Origin: Bacteroidales bacterium UBA2030 | Lineage (GTDB): Bacteria; Bacteroidota; Bacteroidia; Bacteroidales; TTA-H9 | Direction: 5' to 3' | Assembly (NCBI GenBank): GCA_002332755.1 | Contig: DDBO01000164.1 | Location: 1-64,000 of the forward strand | DNA length: 64,000 nucleotides | Part shown: positions 29,161 through 36,711 of the stretch, one piece after another | Layout of the letters: every line of letters starts with the position of its first letter | How positions within the stretch are numbered: the first letter of the stretch is position 1 | The notes under the pieces: model-generated | What the model was told of the DNA's origin: nothing | The model's database searches: none | Seen by the model: only the letters and a program-made list of their open reading frames with translations | Made by a program: the position numbers and the translations under genes

Positions 29161-29194
29161 AAAAAAAGGCTGCCCCTTAATTAGAGACAGCCTT
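29161..29194 (-). terminator. Rho-independent terminator after groES
   Basis: Minus strand: AAGGCTG ... CAGCCTT with a 15-base loop, followed by a run of T. It lies 28 bases beyond the groES stop. Confidence 0.8.
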
Positions 29195-29222
29195 CATGCA
29201 ATTATTGTTACTAAAAATCACA

Positions 29223-29510
29223 TTAGATTTCCTCAGTTTCTACAATCTTAGCCAGAAGGTCTCCATAAGGAATGAGGAGGTATTTCTTGCCTTCAAATTC
29301 AATCTCGGTGCCGGCATATTTTTTAAAGATTACCCTATCGCCGGCCGAGATTTCAGGGTTTTCAACATTGCCGATGGCAATTACTTTGGCAATCTGAGGT
29401 TTTTCTTTGGCAGTATCGGGAATAATAATGCCCGATGCCGTGCGCTGCTCACCCTGAACTTCGGAATAATCGAGGAGCACATTTTGGTTGAGAGGTTGCA
29501 GTTCTTTCAT
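29223..29510 (-). CDS. groES: Co-chaperonin GroES, not adjacent to groEL
   Basis: A 95-residue GroES-fold protein. The mobile loop region and the conserved SGIIIPDTAKEKPQ at about residues 26-39 are intact, followed by GDRVIFKKYAGTEIE and YLLIPYGDLLA, all classic. No groEL lies next to it: the downstream gene is an amidase behind a terminator, and the upstream gene, 33 bases away, is a thioredoxin-glutaredoxin fusion. So it may be a second, specialised GroES, or the only copy separated from groEL. It probably shares the sigma-54-like promoter at 30155. Confidence 0.88.
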   Translation of the reverse strand: MKELQPLNQNVLLDYSEVQGEQRTASGIIIPDTAKEKPQIAKVIAIGNVENPEISAGDRVIFKKYAGTEIEFEGKKYLLIPYGDLLAKIVETEEI

Positions 29511-29543
29511 GTCTATCAGTTTTATGTTAATTTATTTGTTGAA

Positions 29544-30131
29544 TTATCCGTTTATACCTAAAATTCTGTTGATTCTAACCTTGTCGAAACCCACAATAAT
29601 TTCTCCATCAATATCAGCCTGAGGAACTCCCCGCTGTCCACTTTTGCTCACCATTTCTTCAGCAGCATTGGGATCAGAAGCTACATCCACTTCGGTGAAA
29701 CGAATGCCATGTTTGCGCAGATGGGCTTTTAAAGCATTGCACCATGTGCAAGTGGGTGTAGTATATACTGTTACTCTTTTTTGAGGAGCCTCGCCCTCTG
29801 CCAAAGGAGAGCTGAAAAGAGAATTTTCAATGTAGGCCCTGTAGTAATCAGGGGGATTACATCCTTTTACAACATTCTTGAACTCACCCCCATTAAATTC
29901 AAGAAGGGTTGGGACGGAAGAAACGTTGTAAACCGGGTGAATGTCGCGAACCTCACCCACATTGGCTTTCATCATGACAACTTTGTCGGCAGGAATTTCT
30001 ACTGACTCAAGGTTTTTTAATGCACATTCACTTTGGGGGCTGCCTTCTTTATACAGCAATAAAAAAGCTCGTTCTGTTCCTTTCAGCTTCTCTTGCAATT
30101 CCAGATAAGAATTGACTTTCAGTAATTCCAT
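29544..30131 (-). CDS. Thioredoxin-like / glutaredoxin two-domain protein
   Basis: A 195-residue cytoplasmic protein. Residues 1-105 look like a thioredoxin fold with the cis-proline loop SSVPTLLEF at 71-79. The CxxC is replaced by GSPQSEC, leaving only Cys36, so this half is unlikely to do dithiol chemistry. Residues 118-195 are a glutaredoxin/NrdH-like domain with an intact PTCTWC (Cys128, Cys131) and GQRGVPQADI. The fusion suggests a reductase with a built-in docking domain. It is the first gene of a two-gene unit with groES. Confidence 0.82.
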   Translation of the reverse strand: MELLKVNSYLELQEKLKGTERAFLLLYKEGSPQSECALKNLESVEIPADKVVMMKANVGEVRDIHPVYNVSSVPTLLEFNGGEFKNVVKGCNPPDYYRAYIENSLFSSPLAEGEAPQKRVTVYTTPTCTWCNALKAHLRKHGIRFTEVDVASDPNAAEEMVSKSGQRGVPQADIDGEIIVGFDKVRINRILGING

Positions 30132-30154
30132 GGTAATTCTTTTTGCCCCAATCT

Positions 30155-30171
30155 GACAAATAATGTGCCAA
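30155..30171 (-). promoter_or_regulatory. Candidate sigma-54 (-24/-12) promoter
   Basis: The minus strand reads TTGGCACATTATTTGTC: TGGCAC, the right spacing, TTTGT. It departs from consensus only at the C of the -12 GC. The predicted start, near 30145, is about 14 bases before the ATG at 30131, a sensible leader. No TAnnTTTG box is visible in this gap. It has the same architecture as 6428-6443. Confidence 0.45.
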
Positions 30172-30263
30172 CAATTCTTGATTAATTAAACAAAGAATTA
30201 CAAATCAATATTTTAAATACAAATTTAAAAAAATATATGTGTCAATATGACAAAAGAATTATG

Positions 30264-31202
30264 TCAGGCCAAATCTTCCAGATTTGAAATAATGTCAGGC
30301 AGGCGACGCAGGGCAGCTATTTCACGCCATTTGGCACGGGCTTCAATGGCGGGCACACCGAAATAGGTTTTTCCCCCTTCGAGCGATTTGGAAACACCGC
30401 TATGAGCAAGCAGTACGGCTCCTTTACCTATCACAAGGTCTTTGTTAACTGATACTCTTCCCCACAGTATGACATCGTCTTCGATGACAGTGACACCTGC
30501 AATAGCACAATGGGCTCCGATGAGACAATTGCGACCTATACGGGTATCGTGACCTACCTGGACATGATTGTCGAATTTAGTACCGTCGCCTATGATGGTA
30601 TCACAGGACACACCACGGTCGATGGCACAAAGGGCGCCAATTTCCACACGATTTCCTATGATCACGCGTCCGCACGATTCCAATTTACGGTATCCTTCAG
30701 GTTTACGCTGAAAATAATATGCATCGGCACCGATAACCGTATTGGAATGAATGATAACCTCATCGCCTATAATGGTATGGTCATAAATGCTTACATTGGC
30801 GTGGATGATGCAATTTTCTCCAATAGTAACATTGTTACCAATAAATGCACCGGGTTGAATAATTGTACCTTCTCCGATAATGGCTGAAGGGCTAATGGCG
30901 GCTGCAGAAGGAACAAAAGGACGAAAGCGCCGGGCTAAAGATACCCAGGCAGCAAAGGGATCGTCGTGTATCAGCAAGGCTTTTCCTTCAGAGCAATCAA
31001 CTTTTTGGTTGATAAGAATGAAAGTAGCTGCACTGGAGAGGGCTTTCTGATAATACTTTGGGTGATCTACAAAAGTAAGATCACCCGGACGTACCCTGTG
31101 TATCTCATTCATTCCTGTTACCAGCCATTCGGTATCGCCCACAAGATCGGCACCCGTCAGCTGGGCAATCAGACCCAGCGCTAATGGCTCAGGGAAATTC
31201 AC
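30264..31202 (-). CDS. LpxD-like UDP-3-O-acylglucosamine N-acyltransferase
   Basis: A 312-residue left-handed beta-helix acyltransferase that starts with GTG. The N-terminal uridine-binding domain (residues 1-95) is followed by hexapeptide repeats (GEGTIIQPGAFIGNNVTIGE, IGDEVIIHSNTVIGADAY) with His and Gly in the LpxD active-site style (FDNHVQVGHDTRIG). It transfers a 3-hydroxyacyl chain to UDP-glucosamine in lipid A synthesis. It sits directly downstream of efp and not in an lpxD-lpxC-lpxA cluster. In several Bacteroidota a second LpxD-like copy sits next to efp, so this may be that paralogue. Confidence 0.8.
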   Translation of the reverse strand: MNFPEPLALGLIAQLTGADLVGDTEWLVTGMNEIHRVRPGDLTFVDHPKYYQKALSSAATFILINQKVDCSEGKALLIHDDPFAAWVSLARRFRPFVPSAAAISPSAIIGEGTIIQPGAFIGNNVTIGENCIIHANVSIYDHTIIGDEVIIHSNTVIGADAYYFQRKPEGYRKLESCGRVIIGNRVEIGALCAIDRGVSCDTIIGDGTKFDNHVQVGHDTRIGRNCLIGAHCAIAGVTVIEDDVILWGRVSVNKDLVIGKGAVLLAHSGVSKSLEGGKTYFGVPAIEARAKWREIAALRRLPDIISNLEDLA

Positions 31203-31221
31203 AGTTAAAGGGAGTTAATGT

Positions 31222-31788
31222 TCAATTTTTAACGCGTTCTACGTAATCTCCAGTGCGAGTATCGATACGCACAACTTCACCTGTATTCACAAAAAGAGGT
31301 ACTCTAACGGTGGCTCCGGTTTCTACAGTTGCGGGCTTTAGTGTATTGGTGGCAGTATTGCCCCTTTCTCCGGGTTCAGTATAGGTAATTTCAAGGTCAA
31401 CAAAAGTGGGAAGCTCGCAGTTGATGGGTTGTTCGTTATCAGCCAAAAAGGTAACATCGCAAATCATACCTTCTTTAAGAAACTGCGGTGCATCAATCAT
31501 TTCCTTGGGCAGACTAATCTGTTCATAGGTTTCGCTATGCATGAAATAATAATCGTCGCCATCGGCATAGAGAAATTGATATTGTCGGCGTTCAACCCTG
31601 ATGATATCTATTTTCTCACCAGCTGTGAAGGTATTGGGAATAACACGTCCGGTACGGAGGTTTTTAAGCTTGGTTCGCACAAAAGCCCCACCTTTCCCTG
31701 GTTTCACATGCTGAAATTCTACAATGGTGTAAGGTTCTCCATTGAACTCAATGCAAAGTCCGTTCTTGAAATCCGCAGTAGTTGCCAT
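31222..31788 (-). CDS. efp: Translation elongation factor P
   Basis: A 188-residue protein of usual length. It relieves ribosome stalling at polyproline stretches. The loop PGKGGAFVRTK carries the modifiable position as Lys32. The three beta-barrel domains are visible, the last with YTEPGERGNTATNTLKPA and the terminal GEVVRIDTRTGDYVER signature. It is the first gene of a pair with the LpxD-like gene (19 bases apart). Its -7 box is at 31826. Confidence 0.96.
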   Translation of the reverse strand: MATTADFKNGLCIEFNGEPYTIVEFQHVKPGKGGAFVRTKLKNLRTGRVIPNTFTAGEKIDIIRVERRQYQFLYADGDDYYFMHSETYEQISLPKEMIDAPQFLKEGMICDVTFLADNEQPINCELPTFVDLEITYTEPGERGNTATNTLKPATVETGATVRVPLFVNTGEVVRIDTRTGDYVERVKN

Positions 31789-31825
31789 ATAATTGCTTTA
31801 TTTCTTGGTATTTAGAAATTTTTTG

Positions 31826-31833
31826 CAAAAATA
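31826..31833 (-). promoter_or_regulatory. Bacteroidota -7 box (TATTTTTG) for efp
   Basis: Minus-strand TATTTTTG lies 38 bases upstream of the efp start. Confidence 0.4.
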
Positions 31834-31900
31834 CATCATTTCCTCATGTCCACAAAATACAGTCAATAAGGAATTTAAGAAATTTTCCGGCTAATGAGAG

Positions 31901-32512
31901 TTAAAGTTGTAATATTTCAGTACAAAAGTCGTATTCACTGGGTTGATGATTTGAGCAAACAACCAGAGTGCGCTGATGGCAACAGGTCGAAATGAGCTTG
32001 TGGAACCATTCCGTTGCACTAGCATCGAGATTGCTGCAGGGTTCATCGAGAAGCACAAGCGGAGTATCAGATAATAGGGCAAGCGTTAGCCTAGCTCGCT
32101 GCTTCATTCCCGAAGAAAAATGACGGATTAGCTTGTTTTTAGCATCTTCCAACCCTGAAACACCGATAATTTCATTTTCAGTCATATTATGAAATGGTTT
32201 TTTAAACTGAAAATGAAAATGTACCAATTCGGCCAGTGTAAACTCTTCTATAAGCTCTAGATAAGGCGAAGCAATGGATATATATGAATAAAGTTGCGAG
32301 GGTTCACTCAAAATCTGATTCTCAAGGGAATAGGTTATTGAACCTTCTGAGGGATTGAGCCAGCCTGAAATAATTTTCAAAAGAGTAGATTTGCCACTGC
32401 CATTGGCACCAAGGATAGCCAGCCTTCCTCCAGCTGAAATTTTAAGGTCAAGCCTGCGGAAAACCCATTGTCTTCCAAACTTCTTACCTATTCCATCGAG
32501 TATTATCTGCAT
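31901..32512 (-). CDS. ABC transporter ATP-binding protein
   Basis: A 203-residue nucleotide-binding subunit. Walker A is GANGSGKS at residues 35-42, the signature loop is FSSGMKQRARL, and Walker B is PLVLLDEPCSNLD. The short length and FSSGMKQR recall CcmA-type and other export ATPases, but no permease gene is adjacent. The partner is unknown. It is divergent from the nitroreductase gene, with 46 bases between the starts. Confidence 0.88.
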   Translation of the reverse strand: MQIILDGIGKKFGRQWVFRRLDLKISAGGRLAILGANGSGKSTLLKIISGWLNPSEGSITYSLENQILSEPSQLYSYISIASPYLELIEEFTLAELVHFHFQFKKPFHNMTENEIIGVSGLEDAKNKLIRHFSSGMKQRARLTLALLSDTPLVLLDEPCSNLDASATEWFHKLISTCCHQRTLVVCSNHQPSEYDFCTEILQL

Positions 32513-32531
32513 CTGCTTAATATAAAGCCAC

Positions 32532-32539
32532 TAATTTTG
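32532..32539 (+). promoter_or_regulatory. Bacteroidota -7 box (TAATTTTG)
   Basis: TAATTTTG lies 19 bases before the nitroreductase ATG at 32559. Confidence 0.4.
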
Positions 32540-32558
32540 CGGTAAAATTAAAGTGAAA

Positions 32559-33077
32559 ATGGACATAATCAGGGAACGACGGAGTATCAGAAAATTTAAG
32601 ACCACAGACATTAGTCAGGAAGATGTTCACTCAATACTGGATGCGGCTATGCATGCACCATCGGCAGGGAATCAAAGGCCCTGGCATTTTATCGTTTTCC
32701 GAAATGAAGAGACTAAAAAAATGCTGGCCCAAACCGGACCCAATGCCCGTTTTGCAGCGGAATGCCCGGTGGTAATTTTGGTTTGCGGTGACACCTCTCG
32801 CGAAACCCATAAGGGCTATTGGCCTGTAGATTGCGCAGCAGCAGTTCAAAACATGCTGCTGGAAGCCACGGCCCGTGGTCTTGGGAGTCTTTGGCTTGGC
32901 GTCTATCCCCGACAGGAAAGAATTGATTATCTCTCTCAAAATCTTCAGCTTCCGAAACATATTGTTCCATTTGCCCTGGTTTGCTTCGGTTACGCAGCAG
33001 ATCATCCTTCGAAAAGAGGATTTTACGATCCGGCCTTGGTCTCTTTTGAGCGTTGGAACAAACAAACTATTCAATAA
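32559..33077 (+). CDS. Nitroreductase family flavoprotein
   Basis: A 172-residue FMN-dependent oxidoreductase of the small nitroreductase type, normally a homodimer. The FMN-binding stretches are RERRSIRKF at the N-terminus, APSAGNQRPWHF near residue 36 and GLGSLWLGVYP near residue 108. The ATG at 32559 is preferred; a GTG two codons upstream is possible. The natural substrate cannot be told from the sequence. It is followed 16 bases later by the radical SAM gene, probably in one transcript. Confidence 0.9.
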   Translation: MDIIRERRSIRKFKTTDISQEDVHSILDAAMHAPSAGNQRPWHFIVFRNEETKKMLAQTGPNARFAAECPVVILVCGDTSRETHKGYWPVDCAAAVQNMLLEATARGLGSLWLGVYPRQERIDYLSQNLQLPKHIVPFALVCFGYAADHPSKRGFYDPALVSFERWNKQTIQ

Positions 33078-33093
33078 TTTAAAAGCACTTATT

Positions 33094-33867
33094 ATGACTT
33101 TTCTTTTCTCAGACACGATTTTTGGACCTGTTCATAGCAGAAGATTTGGAAATTCGTTGGGAATAAATCTTCTACCCAATAGCTACAAAGTGTGCAGTTT
33201 CGATTGTATCTATTGCGAATGCGGCTATACCCTGGTTCCGCCCGAGAAAAGAGAAGACATGCCTACCCGCGAGTGGGTAGCAGAGAGCCTTGAAAAAAAA
33301 CTGAGGAACATGCTAAGTGAGGGCAACTTTCCGGATAGCATAACTTTTGCAGGTAATGGAGAACCTACTCTTCACCCGGCCTTTCCAGGTATCATGGAAG
33401 ATACTATAGCCCTCCGAAACAAGTATTTCCCTCAGGCGAAAATTACTGTACTCTCCAACGCAAGTCGGGTGCACAACCAAGAAGTTAGAATGGCATTGCT
33501 GAAAGCGGACTATAATGTTTTAAAACTTGATGCAGGGCTTGAGGCCACCTTTCACCTGATAAATAGACCACCCAAAGATCTGACCCTTCAAAAAATTGTT
33601 GAAAACCTTCTTTATTTTAAAGGAGACCTCATCATTCAAACCATGTTTATTAAAGGCATTATCAACAACCAGGCTTTCGACAATACCACTCCTGAAGAAA
33701 CAGCTGCATGGCTCAGTTTACTGTTGAAAATAAAGCCAAGGTTAGTTATGATTTATTCCATTGCCCGCGAAACACCTGCCGAAGGGATAGTTGCTATACC
33801 GAAAACCCAATTGCAAAATATTGCCCACATGGTAATGAAAACAGGATTAAATGCCGAGGTGTATTGA
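33094..33867 (+). CDS. Radical SAM protein (COG0731-like)
   Basis: A 257-residue iron-sulfur enzyme. The cluster motif CSFDCIYC (Cys34, Cys38, Cys41) is followed by CGYT with an extra Cys43. The N-terminal GPVHSRRFGNSLGINLLP is typical of the Fe-S oxidoreductase group COG0731, which is related to wybutosine-type TYW1. ITFAGNGEPTLHPAFPG is the SAM-binding GGE-like motif. The start at 33094 leaves all core motifs and avoids overlap with the nitroreductase gene. The substrate is unknown. Its stop overlaps the next start (TGATG). Confidence 0.88.
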   Translation: MTFLFSDTIFGPVHSRRFGNSLGINLLPNSYKVCSFDCIYCECGYTLVPPEKREDMPTREWVAESLEKKLRNMLSEGNFPDSITFAGNGEPTLHPAFPGIMEDTIALRNKYFPQAKITVLSNASRVHNQEVRMALLKADYNVLKLDAGLEATFHLINRPPKDLTLQKIVENLLYFKGDLIIQTMFIKGIINNQAFDNTTPEETAAWLSLLLKIKPRLVMIYSIARETPAEGIVAIPKTQLQNIAHMVMKTGLNAEVY

Positions 33868-34262
33868 TGCTACAATATCCTAAAGACATATTGCATGCTT
33901 TTGGTGAAACCATCACGGGTGATGATGAAAAACTCATGTGGTTATTTAATAATGGTTATCCCGAATTGGCTGCACTTTCGCGAAGCATCAGGGGGAGTGA
34001 AGAGGCTTTTAAATTTCTGCTCAAACATTACCCTCATCTGGCTGCACTGGATGCTGCCATAGATAACAACCCTAAAGCTTATCTCTGGCTAAAAGAACAT
34101 AAGCTTTTATTCAGCATCATATTTGCTGATGCATGCCGCAATAAGGCTGAGGCCATTAAGTGGCTTCAAGACAGGAAACAGGACATATTTCTGATGCTGG
34201 CAGCTAAAATTGATCACTTTAGGGAAACCCAATACTTTAATATTTACAAAAAGCATTTTTGA
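33867..34262 (+). CDS. Small unknown helical protein coupled to the radical SAM gene
   Basis: 131 residues from the ATG at 33867, which overlaps the radical SAM stop in TGATG, so it is translated by coupling. The frame is also open upstream, but that part lies inside the radical SAM gene. The protein is helical with repeated motifs (MWLFNNGYPELAALSRSI, KFLLKHYPHLAALDAAI, YLWLKEHKLLFSIIFADA), spaced about 30 residues apart, resembling short alpha-alpha (ankyrin- or TPR-like) repeats. I do not recognise the family. The context suggests a partner or peptide-like substrate of the radical SAM enzyme, but this is inference. Confidence 0.65.
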   Translation: MLQYPKDILHAFGETITGDDEKLMWLFNNGYPELAALSRSIRGSEEAFKFLLKHYPHLAALDAAIDNNPKAYLWLKEHKLLFSIIFADACRNKAEAIKWLQDRKQDIFLMLAAKIDHFRETQYFNIYKKHF

Positions 34263-34277
34263 CTTTAGACGCACATC

Positions 34278-34724
34278 CTAACGCTTTTTGCGAAAAAAAT
34301 CTGTCATCAAAGAAGCGCACTCTGAGGCGCGTAAACCACTAACTACAAGGGTTTTGGGATGTAATAAACGTCCCTGAATGAGTGAATAACCCATTTTGGG
34401 ATCGGGAGCTCCATAGACAACTTTACCCATTTGAGCCCAACCAAGTGCCGCTGCACACATAGGGCATGGTTCAATAGTAACATAAATAGTGCAATCGACC
34501 AGGTATTTAGCGCCAAGAAAATTCTCGGCTGCCGTTATGGCAATCATTTCGGCGTGGGCTGTGACGTCGTTGAGGCGCTCCGTCATATTATGCGCTCTGG
34601 CAATAATTTTACCATCGCATACAATTACAGCACCAATGGGAACCTCATCCTCAGCAGCAGCCAGTTTTGCTTCCTTAAGGGCTTCACCCATGTAATGCTC
34701 ATCAGAAAATACACTAAACCCCAT
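34278..34724 (-). CDS. tadA: tRNA-specific adenosine deaminase
   Basis: A 148-residue zinc deaminase that converts A34 to inosine in tRNA-Arg(ACG). Zinc and catalytic residues: His57 and Glu59 in HAEMIAI, Cys87 and Cys90 in PCPMC. Its ATG overlaps the upstream receiver gene in a TAATG arrangement, so it is the last gene of the signalling operon, although functionally unrelated. A guanine deaminase or other nucleoside deaminase of the same family is a less likely alternative. Confidence 0.9.
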   Translation of the reverse strand: MGFSVFSDEHYMGEALKEAKLAAAEDEVPIGAVIVCDGKIIARAHNMTERLNDVTAHAEMIAITAAENFLGAKYLVDCTIYVTIEPCPMCAAALGWAQMGKVVYGAPDPKMGYSLIQGRLLHPKTLVVSGLRASECASLMTDFFRKKR

Positions 34725-35107
34725 TACTGTAGGTATTTATCAAGGGTTTGAAGTAAGAAGTCGAGAGAGATAGGTTTGGTCATAAACTCGCTGCATCCTG
34801 CAGCCAAACTGTCTTTGGCATCTCCCGATTGAATATGCGCTGTTTGAGCTATAATGGGTAATGCAGGGAATTCTTCATGAATAAGTTTAGAGGCCATGAT
34901 GCCGTTCATCACAGGTAAATCAAGGTCCATAAAAACGAGGTCAGGAGGGTTGTTTCTGACGCTTTCTATTGCCTCAATACCAGTTCGGGCCCATATCAGG
35001 GTGGCTCCTGTTCGCCGGAGGGCAGCTGAAAAATAATGCCGGCTGGTTTCCGAATCTTCAGCAATGAGAATTACCTTACCCGTCCAGTTGTATTCTTTTT
35101 TAATCAT
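34724..35107 (-). CDS. Stand-alone response regulator receiver protein
   Basis: 127 residues forming a single REC domain with no output domain. The acidic pocket is in IAEDSET and the phospho-acceptor Asp in DLVFMDLDLPVMNG; TKPIS supplies the conserved Lys near the C-terminus. It overlaps the hybrid kinase gene by 4 bases (ATGA) and tadA by 1 base, so all three are coupled. It can serve as a phosphate sink or shuttle for the neighbouring hybrid kinases, in the manner of CheY/DivK proteins; this is inference. Confidence 0.88.
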   Translation of the reverse strand: MIKKEYNWTGKVILIAEDSETSRHYFSAALRRTGATLIWARTGIEAIESVRNNPPDLVFMDLDLPVMNGIMASKLIHEEFPALPIIAQTAHIQSGDAKDSLAAGCSEFMTKPISLDFLLQTLDKYLQ

Positions 35108-36702
35108 GATTTTTGCGAAATTTTCTTTAGAATGCTAACCAAATCATTAATTCTAAAAGGCTTGCTGATGTAATCATCCATGCCAATGGCTAAGCAACGT
35201 TCGCGATCGGCCTCGAATGAGTTAGCCGTCATGGCTATTATGGGGGTGTGTGTCCCTTTTTCAGCCTCCTCTGCACGTATAATGGTGGTGGCCTCATAAC
35301 CGTCCATTTCGGGCATCTGTATATCCATCAAAATTAAATCGTAGCAACTCTTACGAGCCATCTCCACTGCTTCCAGACCGTTTTTGGCAATATCAATCAT
35401 GTGCCCAAACTTTTTCAAATTGGCCACCGCAACTTTCTGGTTAATAAGGTTATCCTCTGCCAGCAAGATGTGCAGGGGTTTCATTTGTGTTTCTATCACC
35501 TCCGCCTCGGGTTTTTCCTCTGGGATTTCGGAGGGTGGCACTTTTTCGAAAACAGCAGTAAACCAAAAAGTAGAACCTTTTCCCACCTCACTCTCTACCC
35601 CTATTTCTCCATCCATCATTTCGCATAAGCTTTTGGAAATGGCAAGTCCTAAGCCTGTACCCCCATATTTGCGGGTTGTAGAGGTATCAGCCTGTGAAAA
35701 AGCCTTGAATAACTTTTCCTTTCCTTCCGGTGAAATCCCGATTCCTGTATCAATTACTTTGAAAAGCAGCTTAACACTTTGGTCACCGTCTTTTTCAACC
35801 CCAACATCCACGGTTACGCTACCTTCATACGTAAACTTTATGGCATTATTTACGAGATTGGTTATAATTTGCTTTAAACGCAAAGGGTCACCCTTGATGT
35901 AACGAGGAACATTGTCTGCTAAAATGACGTTAAGGGCCACATTATTTTCATTAGCCCTGATAGTTAATATCTTAATTACCTCATCTATAGCCGCAGGGAG
36001 ATTAAAAGCTATATTTTCCAGTTCAACCTGATTGGACTCAATTTTAGAAAAGTCTAGAATATCATTAATGATATTCAACAAATTACGTCCTGAAGCGATA
36101 ATAGTAGCAAGATAATCTTTTTGCTCTTCTGTGAGCGGTGTTTGAGCCAGAAGGTCAGCCATACCTATGATTCCATTCATAGGGGTACGGATTTCATGGC
36201 TCATATTGGCTAAGAAGATAGATTTTGCGCGGGTAGCAGCTTCCGCCTTTTCCTTGGCGATTCGATATTGCTCGCTAATGATTTCCTTTTCGCGCACTAG
36301 CCGTGTCAACTCCCGTTTTTGCAGATAAAGATCAAGAAATACTTTAACCTTTCCTCTGAGAATACGTCCGTCGATAGGTTTAGAAATAAAGTCAACAGCC
36401 CCGGTTTCAATACCTTTAACAACATGAAAATCTTCCTTATAGATAGCTGAAACAAAGATAACAGGTAAGAATTTGCCCTTAGCTGTCTGCCGAATAAGGG
36501 TGACTGTTTCATAGCCATCCATTCCGGGCATTTGAATATCGATAATAGCTAAGGCAAAGTCATGGTTGAGAACTTTGGCAATGGCTTCATTGCCACTGAG
36601 TGCCCTCACAAACTCAACATCGAAACCTTCGAGGAGAGTCTCCAACGAAATCAGGTTCTCCACCTTATCATCAACTATCAGTATTTGGGGTTTGGCTGAC
36701 AT
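35104..36702 (-). CDS. Hybrid histidine kinase, REC-HisKA-HATPase-REC
   Basis: A 532-residue cytoplasmic protein with no membrane segment. The N-terminal REC (residues 1-125) has ILIVDDK and AIIDIQMPGMDGY. A coiled coil leads to HisKA with His in MSHEIRTPMNGI near residue 167. The HATPase has the N, G1, F and G2 boxes (NLVNNAIKFT, DTGIGI, TRKYGGTGLGLAI). The C-terminal REC has LILMDIQMPEMDGYE. With an input receiver and an output receiver it can take phosphate from another kinase and pass it on. It starts 9 bases after the larger hybrid kinase ends. Confidence 0.92.
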   Translation of the reverse strand: MSAKPQILIVDDKVENLISLETLLEGFDVEFVRALSGNEAIAKVLNHDFALAIIDIQMPGMDGYETVTLIRQTAKGKFLPVIFVSAIYKEDFHVVKGIETGAVDFISKPIDGRILRGKVKVFLDLYLQKRELTRLVREKEIISEQYRIAKEKAEAATRAKSIFLANMSHEIRTPMNGIIGMADLLAQTPLTEEQKDYLATIIASGRNLLNIINDILDFSKIESNQVELENIAFNLPAAIDEVIKILTIRANENNVALNVILADNVPRYIKGDPLRLKQIITNLVNNAIKFTYEGSVTVDVGVEKDGDQSVKLLFKVIDTGIGISPEGKEKLFKAFSQADTSTTRKYGGTGLGLAISKSLCEMMDGEIGVESEVGKGSTFWFTAVFEKVPPSEIPEEKPEAEVIETQMKPLHILLAEDNLINQKVAVANLKKFGHMIDIAKNGLEAVEMARKSCYDLILMDIQMPEMDGYEATTIIRAEEAEKGTHTPIIAMTANSFEADRERCLAIGMDDYISKPFRINDLVSILKKISQKS

Positions 36703-36711
36703 GGAACTGAG

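Noticed and set aside
33708..33866. Upstream extension of the small gene at 33867
   Set aside because: The frame is open, but the extension lies entirely inside the radical SAM gene in another frame, while a TGATG junction gives a natural start.
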